Assembly (NCBI GenBank): GCA_020796225.1
Contig: CM036754.1
Coordinates: 20,216,867 to 20,280,866 of the forward strand
Reading direction: 5' to 3'
DNA: 64,000 nt
Origin: Arion vulgaris
Taxonomy: Eukaryota > Mollusca > Gastropoda > Stylommatophora > Arionidae
Position numbers and translations under genes: made by a program
Notes under the pieces: model-generated
Told to the model about the DNA's origin: nothing
The model's database searches: none
The model's input: the letters and a program-made list of their open reading frames with translations, nothing else
Shown here: positions 11,970 through 22,218 of the stretch, in pieces
Layout: the number at the start of each line of letters is the position of its first letter
Position numbering within the stretch: position 1 is the stretch's first letter

Positions 11970-12470
11970 GTGCTTAAGACGTTTGATTGTGGTTCTGAAG
12001 CTTGTAGGTTCAAGTCCGGGCCGAGTCACGTGCAATTGTTTAATAAGATCCCTAGGATTATGCTACGGAGTTTGTGCTATATGCAACACCGCTCATGTGT
12101 CACCGGGACCCGCAAGGGAAGCAAAGAATAGTAACCCTGTGACCTATAAGACATGTCGTAAGAGGCGACTGAGGTAGGACCTAGGGAAACTACCCTAGAG
12201 TAAATAAAAAGCATCGCAGAAATCGGATTTTATGGCTTACTTGTAGGCGCATAACTGTGATAACGTACAATAGCTCTTAGCCTCAGATCACATAAAAATC
12301 ACATAGAGTGGTTAACAAGTGGCCAATATGGAGCGTTCAACGAAGAATAATATGTAACACTCTTTGCCAGATTCCGTGCCAGTTCTGCTGACAGAACCGC
12401 AACCATATTGGGGAAACCCTGTGCGGTGAAGTTAATCCCTTCGCCTTTAGATTATTTTATTTTTTTAGTC
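11950..12470 (+). mobile_element. SINE-C, tRNA-like, split by SINE-B
   Basis: The head GAAGTGCTTAAGACGTTTG and box B-like TAGGTTCAAGTCCGG align with the copy at 16911. The body shares CCTAGGATT, CTACGGAGTT and GTGCTATATGCAACAC, then is interrupted at 12090-12351 by SINE-B. It resumes with CAGTTCTGCTGACAGA, ATATTGGGGAAACCCTGTGC and GAAGTTAATCCCTTCG. Its 5' end is fused to the 33-bp array. Confidence 0.85.
12090..12351 (+). mobile_element. SINE-B nested in SINE-C
   Basis: Complete forward SINE-B ending in CAACGAAGAA. The flanks ATGCAACAC (12081-12089) and ATGTAACAC (12352-12360) form a target duplication with one mismatch inside the SINE-C body. Confidence 0.88.
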
Positions 12471-13139
12471 ATCTAGTATCCTTCAATTATATGTTCAATC
12501 TCAACGAAGTTGAATATTTGATCAGACTTTAAATAACCTTTAGTAGTCTTCCTGCCAAGCACGTTCTTCATTATAGCCTTACAGAACAGTAAATCAGATC
12601 AAGTTAAACAGAAATGAGATTTTGTTGGATTTTATTTAATTTAACACGAGGGTTTTCAGGGCCTCTTATCATATATCTTTAGTATCTTTGAGATTTGATG
12701 TTACTGAGGGCATACAGTCTAGTGTTTATGCGTTATTATGAACTGGGAACCCGCTAGTATGTAAATACTATTTTTCATACCATGTGATGTATTCAATATC
12801 AGTTATATGAGGACTATCATCATAGCACTCCGGACATTTCAATAGAGGCTTGATCTCCGCCCCAACAAATGCAACAGCGTCCAGTTCGATGTCGATTAAT
12901 CAATTTGTTTTCTGCATATTTGGAATGAAGTTGTTTTCGGGGAGTACCAATATCAACACCCATCTCTCTCAATCTGGTGAACGACTGGGATTCACAACCC
13001 TTAATCTGCTCTGTTCGTATTTGGGATATATAGATATAGGATATATGTCCGTACTTTTCTTTGTCAACGTTTTGTTATTAATATTGCTACTAATCACTTT
13101 TGTAGGAGTTTATACGCGCGCCAGAAGTGAAGCTTCTGA
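12471..13139. other. Mostly unannotated; possible LINE tail
   Basis: No gene seen. At 12820-12905, CACTCCGGACATTTC and CAACAGCGTCCAG on the minus strand match the 3' zinc-knuckle coding segment of the RNase H LINE at 41850-41930, so this is probably a short degraded copy. An open frame at 12850-13143 has no recognisable domain. Confidence 0.4.
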
Positions 13140-13350
13140 TTAGAGCGCGGCTTCCATGCGGGAGACTAGGGTTCCATCCACGGCAAGGCCAATGAGTTTG
13201 TTATCTGTCGACGGCATAAAAAACATCCAATCCTGAACAGTTTTGCGGCGATTGCATTAGCCATGCGACTATTAAATTACACAGGCTCATTTCCCTCCTG
13301 TCCTACACAGCCCAAAAAGCGGTATTAAGGCAGTAATGACAGTTTTTATA
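13140..13350 (+). mobile_element. SINE-D, degraded
   Basis: Head GATTAGAGCGCGGCTTCC, body with GGCATAAA, TTGCATTAGCCATGC and AAAAAGCGGTATTA. It matches copies at 30645 and 39001 and the reverse copy at 54843. The tRNA-like origin is inferred from GGCTGAATGGATTAGAGCG in better copies. Confidence 0.7.
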
Positions 13351-13429
13351 CCTACTTGTAGGGAGTTGGCTTAGCACAGCGGTAGTTCGCATTATACACT
13401 CGCTCCTTCTAGCTTTGTCTAGCCTATGA

Positions 13430-13795
13430 CGCTCTTAACGCTTATGGCAGCAACAATTTCACGTCATTCCTCTCTATCCTTGACCGTTTTCTTTTGTGTT
13501 CCAACTGATTCATTTCTTCAAGTTCCTGATCTACTGTTCCCCCTCCAGGTCGTTTTGGGTCTTCAACGTTTTCGTTTACCCTCTGGAGTCCATCTCAGTG
13601 CAGATTTTGTGACAGAGCAAGTCCCCATGCGTATCACATACCCGATCTATTCCCATCGTGTCTGCGTGATACAACCACCAGCGTTTTGGGGCTCACCGTT
13701 CCGATCGATTCCCTAGTCTAATGGGTCTAAAGACGCAGTAGTGACTTCATTGCACTGGGTTACCTCATATGGCTCTGTCCCTCACGGAAGAAATA
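13430..13795 (-). mobile_element. Reverse LINE-like fragment plus SINE-C 3' end
   Basis: 13718-13790 (ACTTCATTGCACTGGGTTAC, CTCATATGGCTC) is the reverse complement of the SINE-C 3' region at 17090-17150. 13430-13715 resembles 17490-17620 and 37665-37850 (GTCTTC, CTCTGGAGTCCATC) and is probably an old reverse LINE or SINE body. Low conservation. Confidence 0.5.
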
Positions 13796-13844
13796 GTACA
13801 TCAGAAGAAAATATAAATTTTTTCCATCATTATTCTTATTACCT

Positions 13845-13970
13845 CCCATCATCATCAAATAGCTTGTCCTGAGCAGAACTTTGCCACCCCAACAGTTCTT
13901 CGGAATTTCTCTATGTCCAAAATAACTCAATTTCTCTTGACCTCAGTTACCTCCCATACAGATGGTAAAT
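13845..13970 (-). mobile_element. LINE-beta 3' fragment
   Basis: CATCATCAAATAGCTTGTCC and GAACTTTGCCACCCCAACAG are the reverse complement of the 3' end of the LINE copy at 29040-29305, including the (ATG)n tail. 5'-truncated. Confidence 0.8.
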
Positions 13971-15279
13971 CAGCCATAGAAGATAGGGGACATTGTAAAT
14001 TTGAACTTTCTCAACTAACCATAGCTATTTCTTAAACCATTTTATTAAATCGAATAACATGGTCATAATTTTAATCTATTCGCTGTACATTCAAATACAG
14101 CAGAAAATGATAACGCAACGTTAGCTGGAGAGGATCAACGCTATATATTTTGTTTGTTAGCTATTTGATTAAGGCAGGACACCCACCCACAAGGATTATC
14201 TTTTCAAAAATTAACAGGAAAAAACTAACAAACATATTGTCATACAATTTGACCACATGTTGCAAAAGACATTGTTTTTAATGATAAACAACGTTTAGTG
14301 TATGCATTATAATTAGTTATTTAACAAATAATTAATTTTCTTGAAAATATATTTTGTAAGATTTCATCGTGCAGTTTATTTGAATAACATAAGAAGTGCA
14401 AAGAATGCCAAACTAGCATATGATGTACATATCACTCATGCTTATTTTGGCCAATCATGCTTTTTCAACCAAAAACATGTGTCTTTCTTGGTTATAACAG
14501 GGCGTATTGGCCTTCTTTCTTTGTGTAGCCTGGGACTGGTTCTAAGGAGGATTGAATTTAGTGATTTTACATTCTGGTCTGTATTTAGTCCTGAGGACTT
14601 TGTCTGTTGATCTGGAGTATAGTACTGAGAAGGACTATATATGTATGCATTAGAGTATGTATGTATATATGTTTGTATACTCATATATATATATATATAT
14701 TGGTTACTAATCTGATGTGATTGCGATCCGGGCAGACCCATAAGTCCCTCAGTCTCCCTCAACAGATATCGAAGAGTATGCATATTGATGGTTCGTGTGG
14801 CTCACTGGTTAAACGCATTCCTCACTCTGCCCTCGACATCCGCAATCCGTACAACGGGTAACTCCAAACTGCTTAAACCGCTAGATTATTTTACATCTAT
14901 TTTAGTGTCTTCATTCAACAGACAGTCGCGAAAAGACCAAAGAACATCCCCCGTATTCAGCTTCAACTCCCCAACAATTGGTACTGTTGATGCAAGCTTG
15001 TCCACTCTCACGTTGCCGCATATATATAATATATATATTGTGTCGATCTATATATATATATATGAGTATACATACATACACATATAAATGTGAACATAAA
15101 TACATACATACAGAGACTAATTGAGAGAGGGAAGAAAAAAAGTTATTACCAATGTTAAGTGTTCTGTTTTTAAGTTAATCGTTTGGCTCCCCTCTCTAAA
15201 CCACGACACAGCTTGCTTCGCTCTTTGACGTAAATCATAAACCAGTCACACGAAGTGGTCGACAAGTGGTTGTTCTAGA
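13971..15279. other. Unannotated with TA-rich microsatellites
   Basis: No gene recognised. TA/TATG microsatellites lie at 14640-14700 and 15015-15110. A hAT-like terminus (CAGTGCTTCTCAAAGGGGG) begins at 15280, but no right end was found. Confidence 0.4.
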
Positions 15280-15495
15280 CCAGTGCTTCTCAAAGGGGGT
15301 GGAAACTCCACCCCAGGGAGCATTTCAAGATGTCAGGGGGGTATCTTTCTGATGGGTTGCAACAATTAGGTTGTGCTACTTGCATACGTATTTGCAAGAG
15401 CTGATATGAAATAATTACATCAGACACTACCCATCATATAGAATCACCTCACAATTTTGGATGAAAAGCTTAATTTTACCATTTATTATCATCAT

Positions 15496-15662
15496 CAGTG
15501 GTGGCTCGTCATTAAGGGCCATTAGGGCCGGGCCCCACCAAAAATAAAGTATAATGTGTACTTATTACTTCATAACTTAAAATATAACCTAATCCAAAAC
15601 CATGATTTTTCCGAAAAATTTTGTCTGGCCCCACCAACAAAAATTAGCACGAGCCGCCACTG
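15496..15662 (+). mobile_element. hAT MITE-1, copy 1
   Basis: 167-bp non-autonomous DNA transposon. The ends are CAGTGGTGGCTCGT and ACGAGCCGCCACTG (inverted). An exact 8-bp target duplication ATCATCAT flanks it (15488-15495 and 15663-15670). It landed in the (ATC)n tail of a LINE-beta fragment. An 8-bp duplication with CAGTGG ends is typical of hAT elements. Confidence 0.93.
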
Positions 15663-15880
15663 ATCATCATCAAATAGCTTGTTCTGAACAGAACTTTGCC
15701 ACCCTAACAGTCTTTCGGAAAGCCTCTCTCGTATGTCAGAAGTCCCGCCTCTGAAACCGTCAGTTACATCCTGAATCCATCTTCTCCGTGGTCTTCCTCA
15801 TCTCTACTTTGCCGTGATACCTCCTTCCATTATGGTCTTCTCTAATCCTTCATGTCTGTCTTCCATATAACTGTTAGGGT
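15663..15880 (-). mobile_element. LINE-beta 3' fragment
   Basis: Reverse copy beginning with the (ATC)n tail and CAAATAGCTTGTTC, then GAACTTTGCCACCCTAACAG. It continues into the GRRRRPRRRW-type coding segment (CCATCTTCTCCGTGGTCTTC). Confidence 0.82.
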
Positions 15881-16127
15881 CATATATACTTTTTCTTGGA
15901 AGGTATTCTGCCATTGCTTTCCTGCCTGGACCATACTTTACCATCTGTACGGGAGGTAGTTAGAATAATTATGCAACGAATGTCAATATAAATAGCAAGC
16001 GATGTTAAAAACTCAGCTGTGTGCTGTTTTGCAGTAGACTAATTGTTCATTATAGTTAAGGATACAAGTATCGTGCGCGATAATGAAGCCCTGCTGCTAG
16101 CATATATGACTCGGTCCGGATTCTAAC

Positions 16128-16480
16128 CACAGCCAACTATAGATAACTAGGCCAGACAACTGACTGGTGGTTTCCTGACCTAGATCAGAAAAGGGGACCG
16201 GAAAATATAGATGTTTGATAAAACACTGCAAGATTATTTGCAATTTTACTCAATTCTGTGAGTCTGTGGTTATTTATTGGTGAAAAATATTCATAATATT
16301 GATATTCTTTATTGTTAAATTTAACTTGTTGCGTAATATAACCTTGATTTAGCATTTTGTGTTGATTTTAAAATGAATTCGTCTATATACACCAATACTG
16401 GAATGCGAGGTCACGTGGTGTAGTTGGGGTCTGATTTCCCATAATTCTTACCTGAGTCCATAAGTTTATAGTTGGCTCTG
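16128..16480 (+). mobile_element. MITE-2, copy 1 (about 7-bp target duplication)
   Basis: 353-bp element with inverted ends CACAGCCAACTATA and TATAGTTGGCTCTG. The flanks TTCTAAC (16121-16127) and TTCTAAC (16481-16487) are identical. It has an AT-rich interior with no coding capacity. Copies at 23860-24220 and 51556-51909 share the full length. Confidence 0.88.
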
Positions 16481-16674
16481 TTCTAACCCACGTCCTTCAG
16501 AACGACAGTCAAACGCCATAACCACTTCGCCATTGAGACTCCCGATGACAAACATAAAGAAGAAGAATAGTCAATTTAGTTTTAGAAAACATTGAACGAA
16601 GCAATTGATATATCAGATATCTTACAAACATACATCACGGACTTGAACCACTAATGCTTAATCTTAGAGACGAT

Positions 16675-16846
16675 TTTTTCCCGATCCAGAAGCGCTTGAG
16701 CTTTCAGCTCTTCGGTTCGGTGCCACGAACACCGTGAATCTGGGGAATTTGTGGCTTTTCTGCCAGTCCGCGGACTTGAACCCGCGCACACGGAGGACTA
16801 GTCACCCGTAGTCCAACGCGCTACGAACACGCTGGGCAGGCGGGTC
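16675..16846 (-). mobile_element. SINE-A, reverse
   Basis: Reverse SINE-A with a 14-bp target duplication ATCTWAGAGACGAT (16661-16674 and 16847-16860, one mismatch). Box B appears reversed in TTGAACCCGCG. Confidence 0.9.
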
Positions 16847-16910
16847 ATCTAAGAGACGATAACTCCCCCACTCCACTTCGAAGCAATACTGAAACATAAC
16901 AAATAAGTTA

Positions 16911-17165
16911 AGAGGTCTCTGTGGCTGAGTGATTAAGCCCTTTGCCCTGCGAGTCGAAGGTCGTGGGTTCGAATCCGGACTCGCGGCCTTCTGTTCACAA
17001 GTGAAGTTTTTCCAGAGACCCTAGGATTGTTGCCGGAGCTACGGAGTTCGTGCTTTGTGCAATACTCTCGGCAGGTGGCGTGCCATTTCTGCGGAGAGGG
17101 ACCGAGCTATATGGGGTAAAATCCGGTGCAATGAAGTCAATCCTTCGGCTTTAAAACCCTTTAAT
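16911..17165 (+). mobile_element. SINE-C, tRNA-like, best copy
   Basis: The head has box A-like GGCTGAGTGATTAAG and box B GGTTCGAATCC, so it looks like a class II (Ser/Leu-type) tRNA. It is followed by a SINE body (ACCCTAGGATTGTTGCC, GGAGCTACGGAGTTCGTGC, ATATGGGGTAAAATCC, GTGCAATGAAGTCAATCC). The long body and sibling copies make it a SINE, not a tRNA gene. Confidence 0.85.
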
Positions 17166-18500
17166 AAAATAATAAGTACGTAGAAGTCACTGGTTCCTAC
17201 CTACTTCTTATATAAGCACAGTGTATGTGTTTAGAATGACTGCTTGCAACACTCGTTGTAGTTTCTCACTGAATTCTAGGAAAACGCCCTTCTTATTTAC
17301 ATCTCATTAACAGAACGCTATAATTACGCGTCCACTTGTGCGTTTGAGAATGTGGATTTAAACCTGCGTCAGAACTCAGTAGGAAACATATCTCCAAAGA
17401 CAAAATCATGAAAACACGCTTTACTAAAAACAGAAATATAAACTATGAGCTTTTCAGTGTATTGATGTTTATCACCATTCTTCTTCTCTTCCCTTCAGCC
17501 CTAGGTAGGGAGGCATTGGTCCGCAACAAAGGCTTTCTAAGCCCTCCTATACAAGACCAGATCTCTCCACATTTTCTTGCCATGATTGTTTTCTTACGGG
17601 GTCCTTCATCATCATCGGGTGGCGAGCTATGTATTTCCTTGGTTGTGGTTTCTGTAGCTATATCGTGTTTCGTTTTTTTTAAACTAGGTGGGTAGCTATC
17701 CCCACGACCAACCTCATTAGACGCCTCTTACGGCATGCGTGGCAGGTATCAGTGGTTCTGTTCTTTACAGCCATGAGTTGGGCCCCCGGTAGCCACTCGG
17801 TCGTTATCACCATTGATTGAAATGACCATCATCATTGCACTTCGGTGAGTAACCATGTGTGCTTCGATCTCTTTCTTATACAGTAAGATTTCAGTGGCAG
17901 TGCACGATTGATTGATTGATTGATAGGACAATCATCATTGCACTTCGGTGAGTAACCATGTGTGCTTCGATCTCTTTCTTACACAGGAAGATATCAGCGA
18001 CAGTGCACAAACTTCATATCGCCATTATTTGGTTGAAAATGTCTGCATATTTTATTTCACTTCACATCTTGTGTGATATTTTAAGATACAACCTACACAT
18101 GCTTACATAGTTTAACACTATTTATTTTTGCAACAGTTACAAAATACACTTCTACCAGGAGATTAAAACGTATTAGTTTCAGAACATACCTCGTACGGCG
18201 ATACATTTTGTGGTTCCTTCTTCCCACTCACCACATGTTAAAAATTAAAAATGTCCGCTCTGCACAGACTGTATAATCTTCTATGTCCCTTAGTCTGTCC
18301 TCTCCTTTATGCTCTCAAACTATTTTTCATTTTATCTGTCACTACCTCATTTCACTACTCATTATTAAATTGTTTTAACAGTGCCAGAATATCTGACCAG
18401 TTGTCAATATTTATACAGATTTGTTCTGTTATTTTATGGGATCCACATCTGTTGCTCGCCTACAACAGAAAACCACACATAAAAAGTATAACGTCTTCTT
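17166..18500. other. Unannotated with an 80-bp direct duplication
   Basis: CATCATTGCACTTCGGTGAG, TAACCATGTGTGCTTCGATC and TCTTTCTTA occur at about 17831-17885 and again at 17933-17983. The copies are separated by a short GATT repeat. No gene recognised; short open frames here have no recognisable domains. Confidence 0.5.
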
Positions 18501-18504
18501 CAGC

Positions 18505-18650
18505 GATCTCTGGTCATACGCTTAATTTACTGTGGACCAGAAACTGGGCAGTCAGCTTCAGGTCTGTCAGGTTTGCCCCAAAGCTTAGTTTCAGGTCGAT
18601 TGAGTCTGGCCACATGTTGCTTCTTAGCTCACCCAGGATAAAAGTATAAC
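18505..18650 (-). mobile_element. RNase H-tail LINE (LINE-4) fragment
   Basis: GGTCATACGCTTAATTTAC, ACTGGGCAGTCAGCTTCAGG and CTTAGCTCACCC are the reverse complement of 38430-38555. That copy encodes the C-terminal end of a LINE protein. Confidence 0.78.
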
Positions 18651-19212
18651 GAGTACAGAGCAAGAGGAAGACCACGCAAAATATGGAGTGACGGCATCAA
18701 GAACATTCTTAAGAAAATGAATAACAGATTATGAAGTGCATTAATTCCTTGTGGACCAAAAGCCACACTATATGGCTTTAAGTTGGATGCCTTTTTACCA
18801 GGAGCCACACTAATGAGCGTTTTTAAAATTCTAAAACTAAATGGGTGGTCTGGTCAACTAAGAGTTACACACGCTCACTACACACCTCTCCCCCTATCCC
18901 TTTCAAACACTTCTATAAAGAGTTAAAAGGTGGAAGAGAATAAGAAGAAGAAGACAAGACGACATATGTTACTAAAAATACATCTTTCGTAATGTAACAA
19001 ATAGCTGCTTCAATGTTACACTTGTATTTTATTCACCATTAACGCTCGTCTGTGTTTACTAGAGTTTACGTCTGCACTAGTTATCAGCAACAATCTTTAT
19101 AGCTGGTGATGAAACTATATATTTCTCCTCCATCCCCATCCAAACAACACGACGCATACTCACAATCGACTCAATTAACGGCACAAATTCCTTTCGTTTA
19201 GGTATTATCGAT
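18651..19212. other. No recognised gene
   Basis: Mixed sequence with a short segment (GACCAAAAGCCACACTATATGG near 18755) resembling 57838-57900. No gene seen. Confidence 0.4.
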
Positions 19213-19660
19213 AGAAGGGAAGACTGCAGTAAAACTATGTAGCAATATAGAAAGGAAGATTGCAGTAAAACTATGTAGCAATATAGAAAGGAAGATTGCA
19301 GTAAAACTATGTAGCAATATAGAAAGGATGATTACAGTAAAACTATGTAGCAATATAGAAAGGAAGACTGCAGTAAAACTATGTAACAATATAGAAGGGA
19401 AGACTGCAGTAAAACTATGTAGCAATATAGAAGGGAAGACTACAGTAAAACTATGTAACAATATAGAAGGGAAGACTGCAGTAAAACTATGTAGCAATAT
19501 AGAAGGGAAGACTGCAGTAAAACTATGTAACAATATAGAAGGAAGACTGCGGTAAAACTATGTAACAATATAGAAAGGAAGACTGCAGTAAAACTATGTA
19601 ACAATATAGAAGGGAAGATTGCTGTAAAACTATGTAACAATATAGAAGGGAAGACTATAG
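19213..19660 (+). repeat. 36-bp minisatellite
   Basis: About 12 units of 36 bp: GAAGGGAAGACTGCAGTAAA plus ACTATGTARCAATATA. Single, unexpanded relatives occur at 34170-34215 (+) and 55850-55900 (reverse), so the unit belongs to a dispersed element. Open frames on both strands are by-products. Confidence 0.92.
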
Positions 19661-19667
19661 TGTATAG

Positions 19668-19733
19668 AATACACAGCAACGTTTCGACCAAAATGTCTTT
19701 ATCAGGCTTTTGGTGAAAACGTTGCTGTGTATT
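19668..19733 (-). repeat. 17-bp perfect inverted repeat, hammerhead-like loop
   Basis: Left arm AATACACAGCAACGTTT (19668-19684), right arm AAACGTTGCTGTGTATT (19717-19733), 32-nt loop. On the minus strand the loop reads CCTGATAAAGACATTTTGG then TCGAAACG. This resembles a hammerhead ribozyme core (CUGAnGA, stem II, GAAA) between stem III arms. Position 8 is A instead of the conserved G and there is an extra base before stem II, so activity is doubtful. Confidence 0.55.
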
Positions 19734-19814
19734 GTTTTTGTATTTGGTAAAACTACAGTACTTTGTTGTTAAGTATTTCGTCTTTCTTTCGTTTAGATAC
19801 AAATCTGCTATATG

Positions 19815-20225
19815 GGAAATATCCGCGGTGTGCACTTTTGTATTGTATTGTGTGGGCTTTTTCGTCTATACAGACGGTCAATTGACAAGTATTTTACTGG
19901 GACAACTTCTGAGATTTCACTTTTGTCTTTCAGCTCATGCATAAGTCTCTTCTCAAAAGACTCTGCGCCCTTGCTCAATATGGCTTTCCACACAACTCTG
20001 TCATCAGCTAGTTTTTCCCATGTATAGAAAAGTTTTTCATTGAGACCTTGCAGACATCTTTATATCTGAGCATTGGTCTGCTCTGGTGCCTCTTCCCCTT
20101 CGAAAGTTCACAGAACAACATTTGTTTTGTTATTCGACAAGTTTCCATTCCTCTGACATGCCCCAACCATCTTAGTCGTCTACTGCATGCTGAGCATGCC
20201 CATGATATAAGTCTACACATTTTCT
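19815..20225 (-). mobile_element. LINE C-terminal fragment
   Basis: Reverse-strand coding similarity to the extreme C-terminus of non-LTR reverse transcriptases: RRLRWLGHVRGMET, KQMLFCELSKGKRHQ, RPMLRYKDVCK. It is followed by a tail (RAQSLLRRDLCM-like) that matches the forward copy at 52550-52735. 5'-truncated and frameshifted. Confidence 0.8.
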
Positions 20226-20613
20226 ACACTGTCTGTTGCGCTATTATAGTGCGTCTCAAATCGCATCTCGTGTCTTCAAACTTCTAATATCTCAATAACC
20301 CTTGCATGAAATACAACGTTGTAATTTTCCGTGTGGTGTACGATTGTCAGTGACATTATGAATATATAATAAGTTACTGCGCACGTGCTAAAGATTTACA
20401 CCAAATTTCGCCTTATGAGCTGTGCCCGCGGGCACTATGTATCCCGTCTTATACATTCATGGTGTCATTCATAATTTACTGCGCCGGTTTTAGAGCTAAT
20501 CGGATTTCAAGAAAACAAAGTATTTTTTTTCCTAACACTTCCATGAACACGATTATCCCGAACACGATTATCCCTCTTTTGCAATCTTGTTTTATTTTGT
20601 AACCATTCTACTT

Positions 20614-20844
20614 GCCCACCTTCCCATTTTGTTCGTAGCGCGTTGGTCGACGGGTGGCAAGCCCCATGTGAGCGCGGTTCAATTCCGCGGGTTGGCAGAA
20701 AAGCCACATGTTCTCCAGATTTACGGTGTTCGTGGCACTGAACCGAAGGGTTACGATATCCATGGCACCGAGCTGAAAGCTCAAGTGCTTCTAGATCGAG
20801 GAAGCAGCACCACACACACACACCACCACACACACCCCCCCCAG
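20614..20844 (+). mobile_element. SINE-A
   Basis: Forward SINE-A with an exact 10-bp duplication CATTCTACTT (20604-20613 and 20845-20854). Its 3' tail is a CA/ACC-rich microsatellite instead of a plain A tract. It sits inside an older repeat that is uninterrupted at 29850-30080. Confidence 0.9.
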
Positions 20845-20864
20845 CATTCTACTTCCTTCTAACC

Positions 20865-21190
20865 CAGTGGCGTAACCTTATAATGCAAGATGTGTGTTTG
20901 CTGCTACTTAAAACATATATGTACCCCTTCTATTTAACATCTTTTCCCTTTTATTTAACATCTTTTCCCTTTTATTTGAAAAGCCAACTACATTCAATTA
21001 TGCACCAATAGTTATTGAACTGGGAAAATATTTTGTTTAAGTAGTACATATTTCCACTTACATGTTTCACTTGAAGATCAGATCCATTCTTCTTTTGCAG
21101 AAACTTCTCTGTGACGGCATCGTAACATGTATTCTTCATTCTAACCGTTCGGAACTCGCACACCTAGCACGCACTGAGAATATGCGTCTG
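20865..21190 (+). mobile_element. hAT-like element A, copy 2 (empty-site reference)
   Basis: Starts CAGTGGCGTAACC. The flanks TTCTAACC (20857-20864) and CTCTAACC (21191-21198) form an 8-bp duplication with one mismatch. It contains one copy of the segment that became the 52-bp array at 3781 and the uninterrupted target of the LINE at 1470. The terminal inverted repeat is weak at the right end. Confidence 0.75.
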
Positions 21191-21488
21191 CTCTAACCCC
21201 ACCCTTTCCTTTTTCACTGGAGAAAACGCCTTCTTAACTATATTAATATTACTATAGTTATTATTACTAGTAGTATTGAAATCGTCACATCGTGCCTATG
21301 TCTTCACAGCCGTCAGTCAAATCGCCCCAATACATTAAAACGTTGAACAGTACTGCTCTAAATATTACCGCAGTGTCTGATGTCCCGAAAGTTACATATA
21401 AAGCTTGACCCCGATAATTTTCTATCCACCAAATAGACAAAAAATAAGTAGAGGCACGCTTTTGACTCATTGTGTGTTCTTCTGTATA

Positions 21489-22205
21489 ATCATCGAATAG
21501 CTTGTCTTGAGCAGGACTTTGCTGCCACCCTAACAGTCCTTCGAAATTTATCTTTCTCATGTGGCAGATGTCCCGCCTCTGCAGCCATCATCATCAAGGT
21601 GCGTATCCTTTATAGGACGTTGCTCTCTTTGCAGCACATCTGAAATTCACTCTGTCTCTTGCCAGTTCACCCACTTCGTCGATAGTCATGTTCATGGTTT
21701 CTTTAATATCTTGTAGCCATCTTCTTCTTGGTCTGCCTCTGCGTCCTGGGACTCTGCCCTCTAGTATTGTTCTTTCAGGCCATCGTGACGCTTGATGTGA
21801 CCAAAGTATGTAATTTTCTGTATAATATGTTGTTTATCAGCCAATTCTCTTTAACATTTAGTTCATTCAGGACATCAGTGTTCTTTCTCTTTTTCTGTCC
21901 ATGGTATTCGTGGGATCTTTCTGTAGCATTTAGTTTCGAAGTACTGGATTTTCGTTCTTAATTTTGTGTAATAGTCCATGATTCACAACCATAAGTATCC
22001 ACTGGGAAAATGCATGCTTCAATATTTTAATTTTAGTATTTTATGGCGCCTCTTGCAGCCGTCATGCTCAAATCATCAGGTGCATCCTGAATCATTCTTC
22101 TCCGTCGTCTTCCTCTTTGCAGGGATGCTTCCTTCCATAATGGACTTCTCCATCCCTTCGTGCATTTTTATATGTCCAAATACTTCAATTTTCTCATTAT
22201 TTGTA
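21489..22205 (-). mobile_element. Cluster of reverse LINE tails (beta, gamma, beta)
   Basis: 21489-21585: LINE-beta 3' end (CGAATAGCTTGTCTTGAGC). 21588-22015: LINE-gamma, whose reverse strand reads YFGHIKRHDGLKEQYW and other reverse transcriptase C-terminal pieces and ends in TATAAAGGATACGCACC plus GATGATG. 22020-22205: LINE-beta coding segment (KYFGHIK and RKTTEKN-like on the reverse strand). All are 5'-truncated and frameshifted. Confidence 0.8.
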
Positions 22206-22218
22206 GCATCAGCCAGTT

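Noticed and set aside
8491..12035. Long open frames on both strands in the 33-bp array (up to 387 codons)
   Set aside because: Unit length is a multiple of three, so any stop-free unit gives an endless frame on both strands; no start context, exon structure or known domain.
12850..13143. 97-codon open frame
   Set aside because: Overlaps a LINE-3-like reverse fragment and SINE-D; no domain or conservation.
16911..16990. Possible tRNA-Ser or tRNA-Leu gene (A and B boxes present)
   Set aside because: A homologous SINE body follows and sibling copies exist at 11950 and, as 3' pieces, at 13718 and 37566; no terminal TTTT directly after the tRNA-like part.
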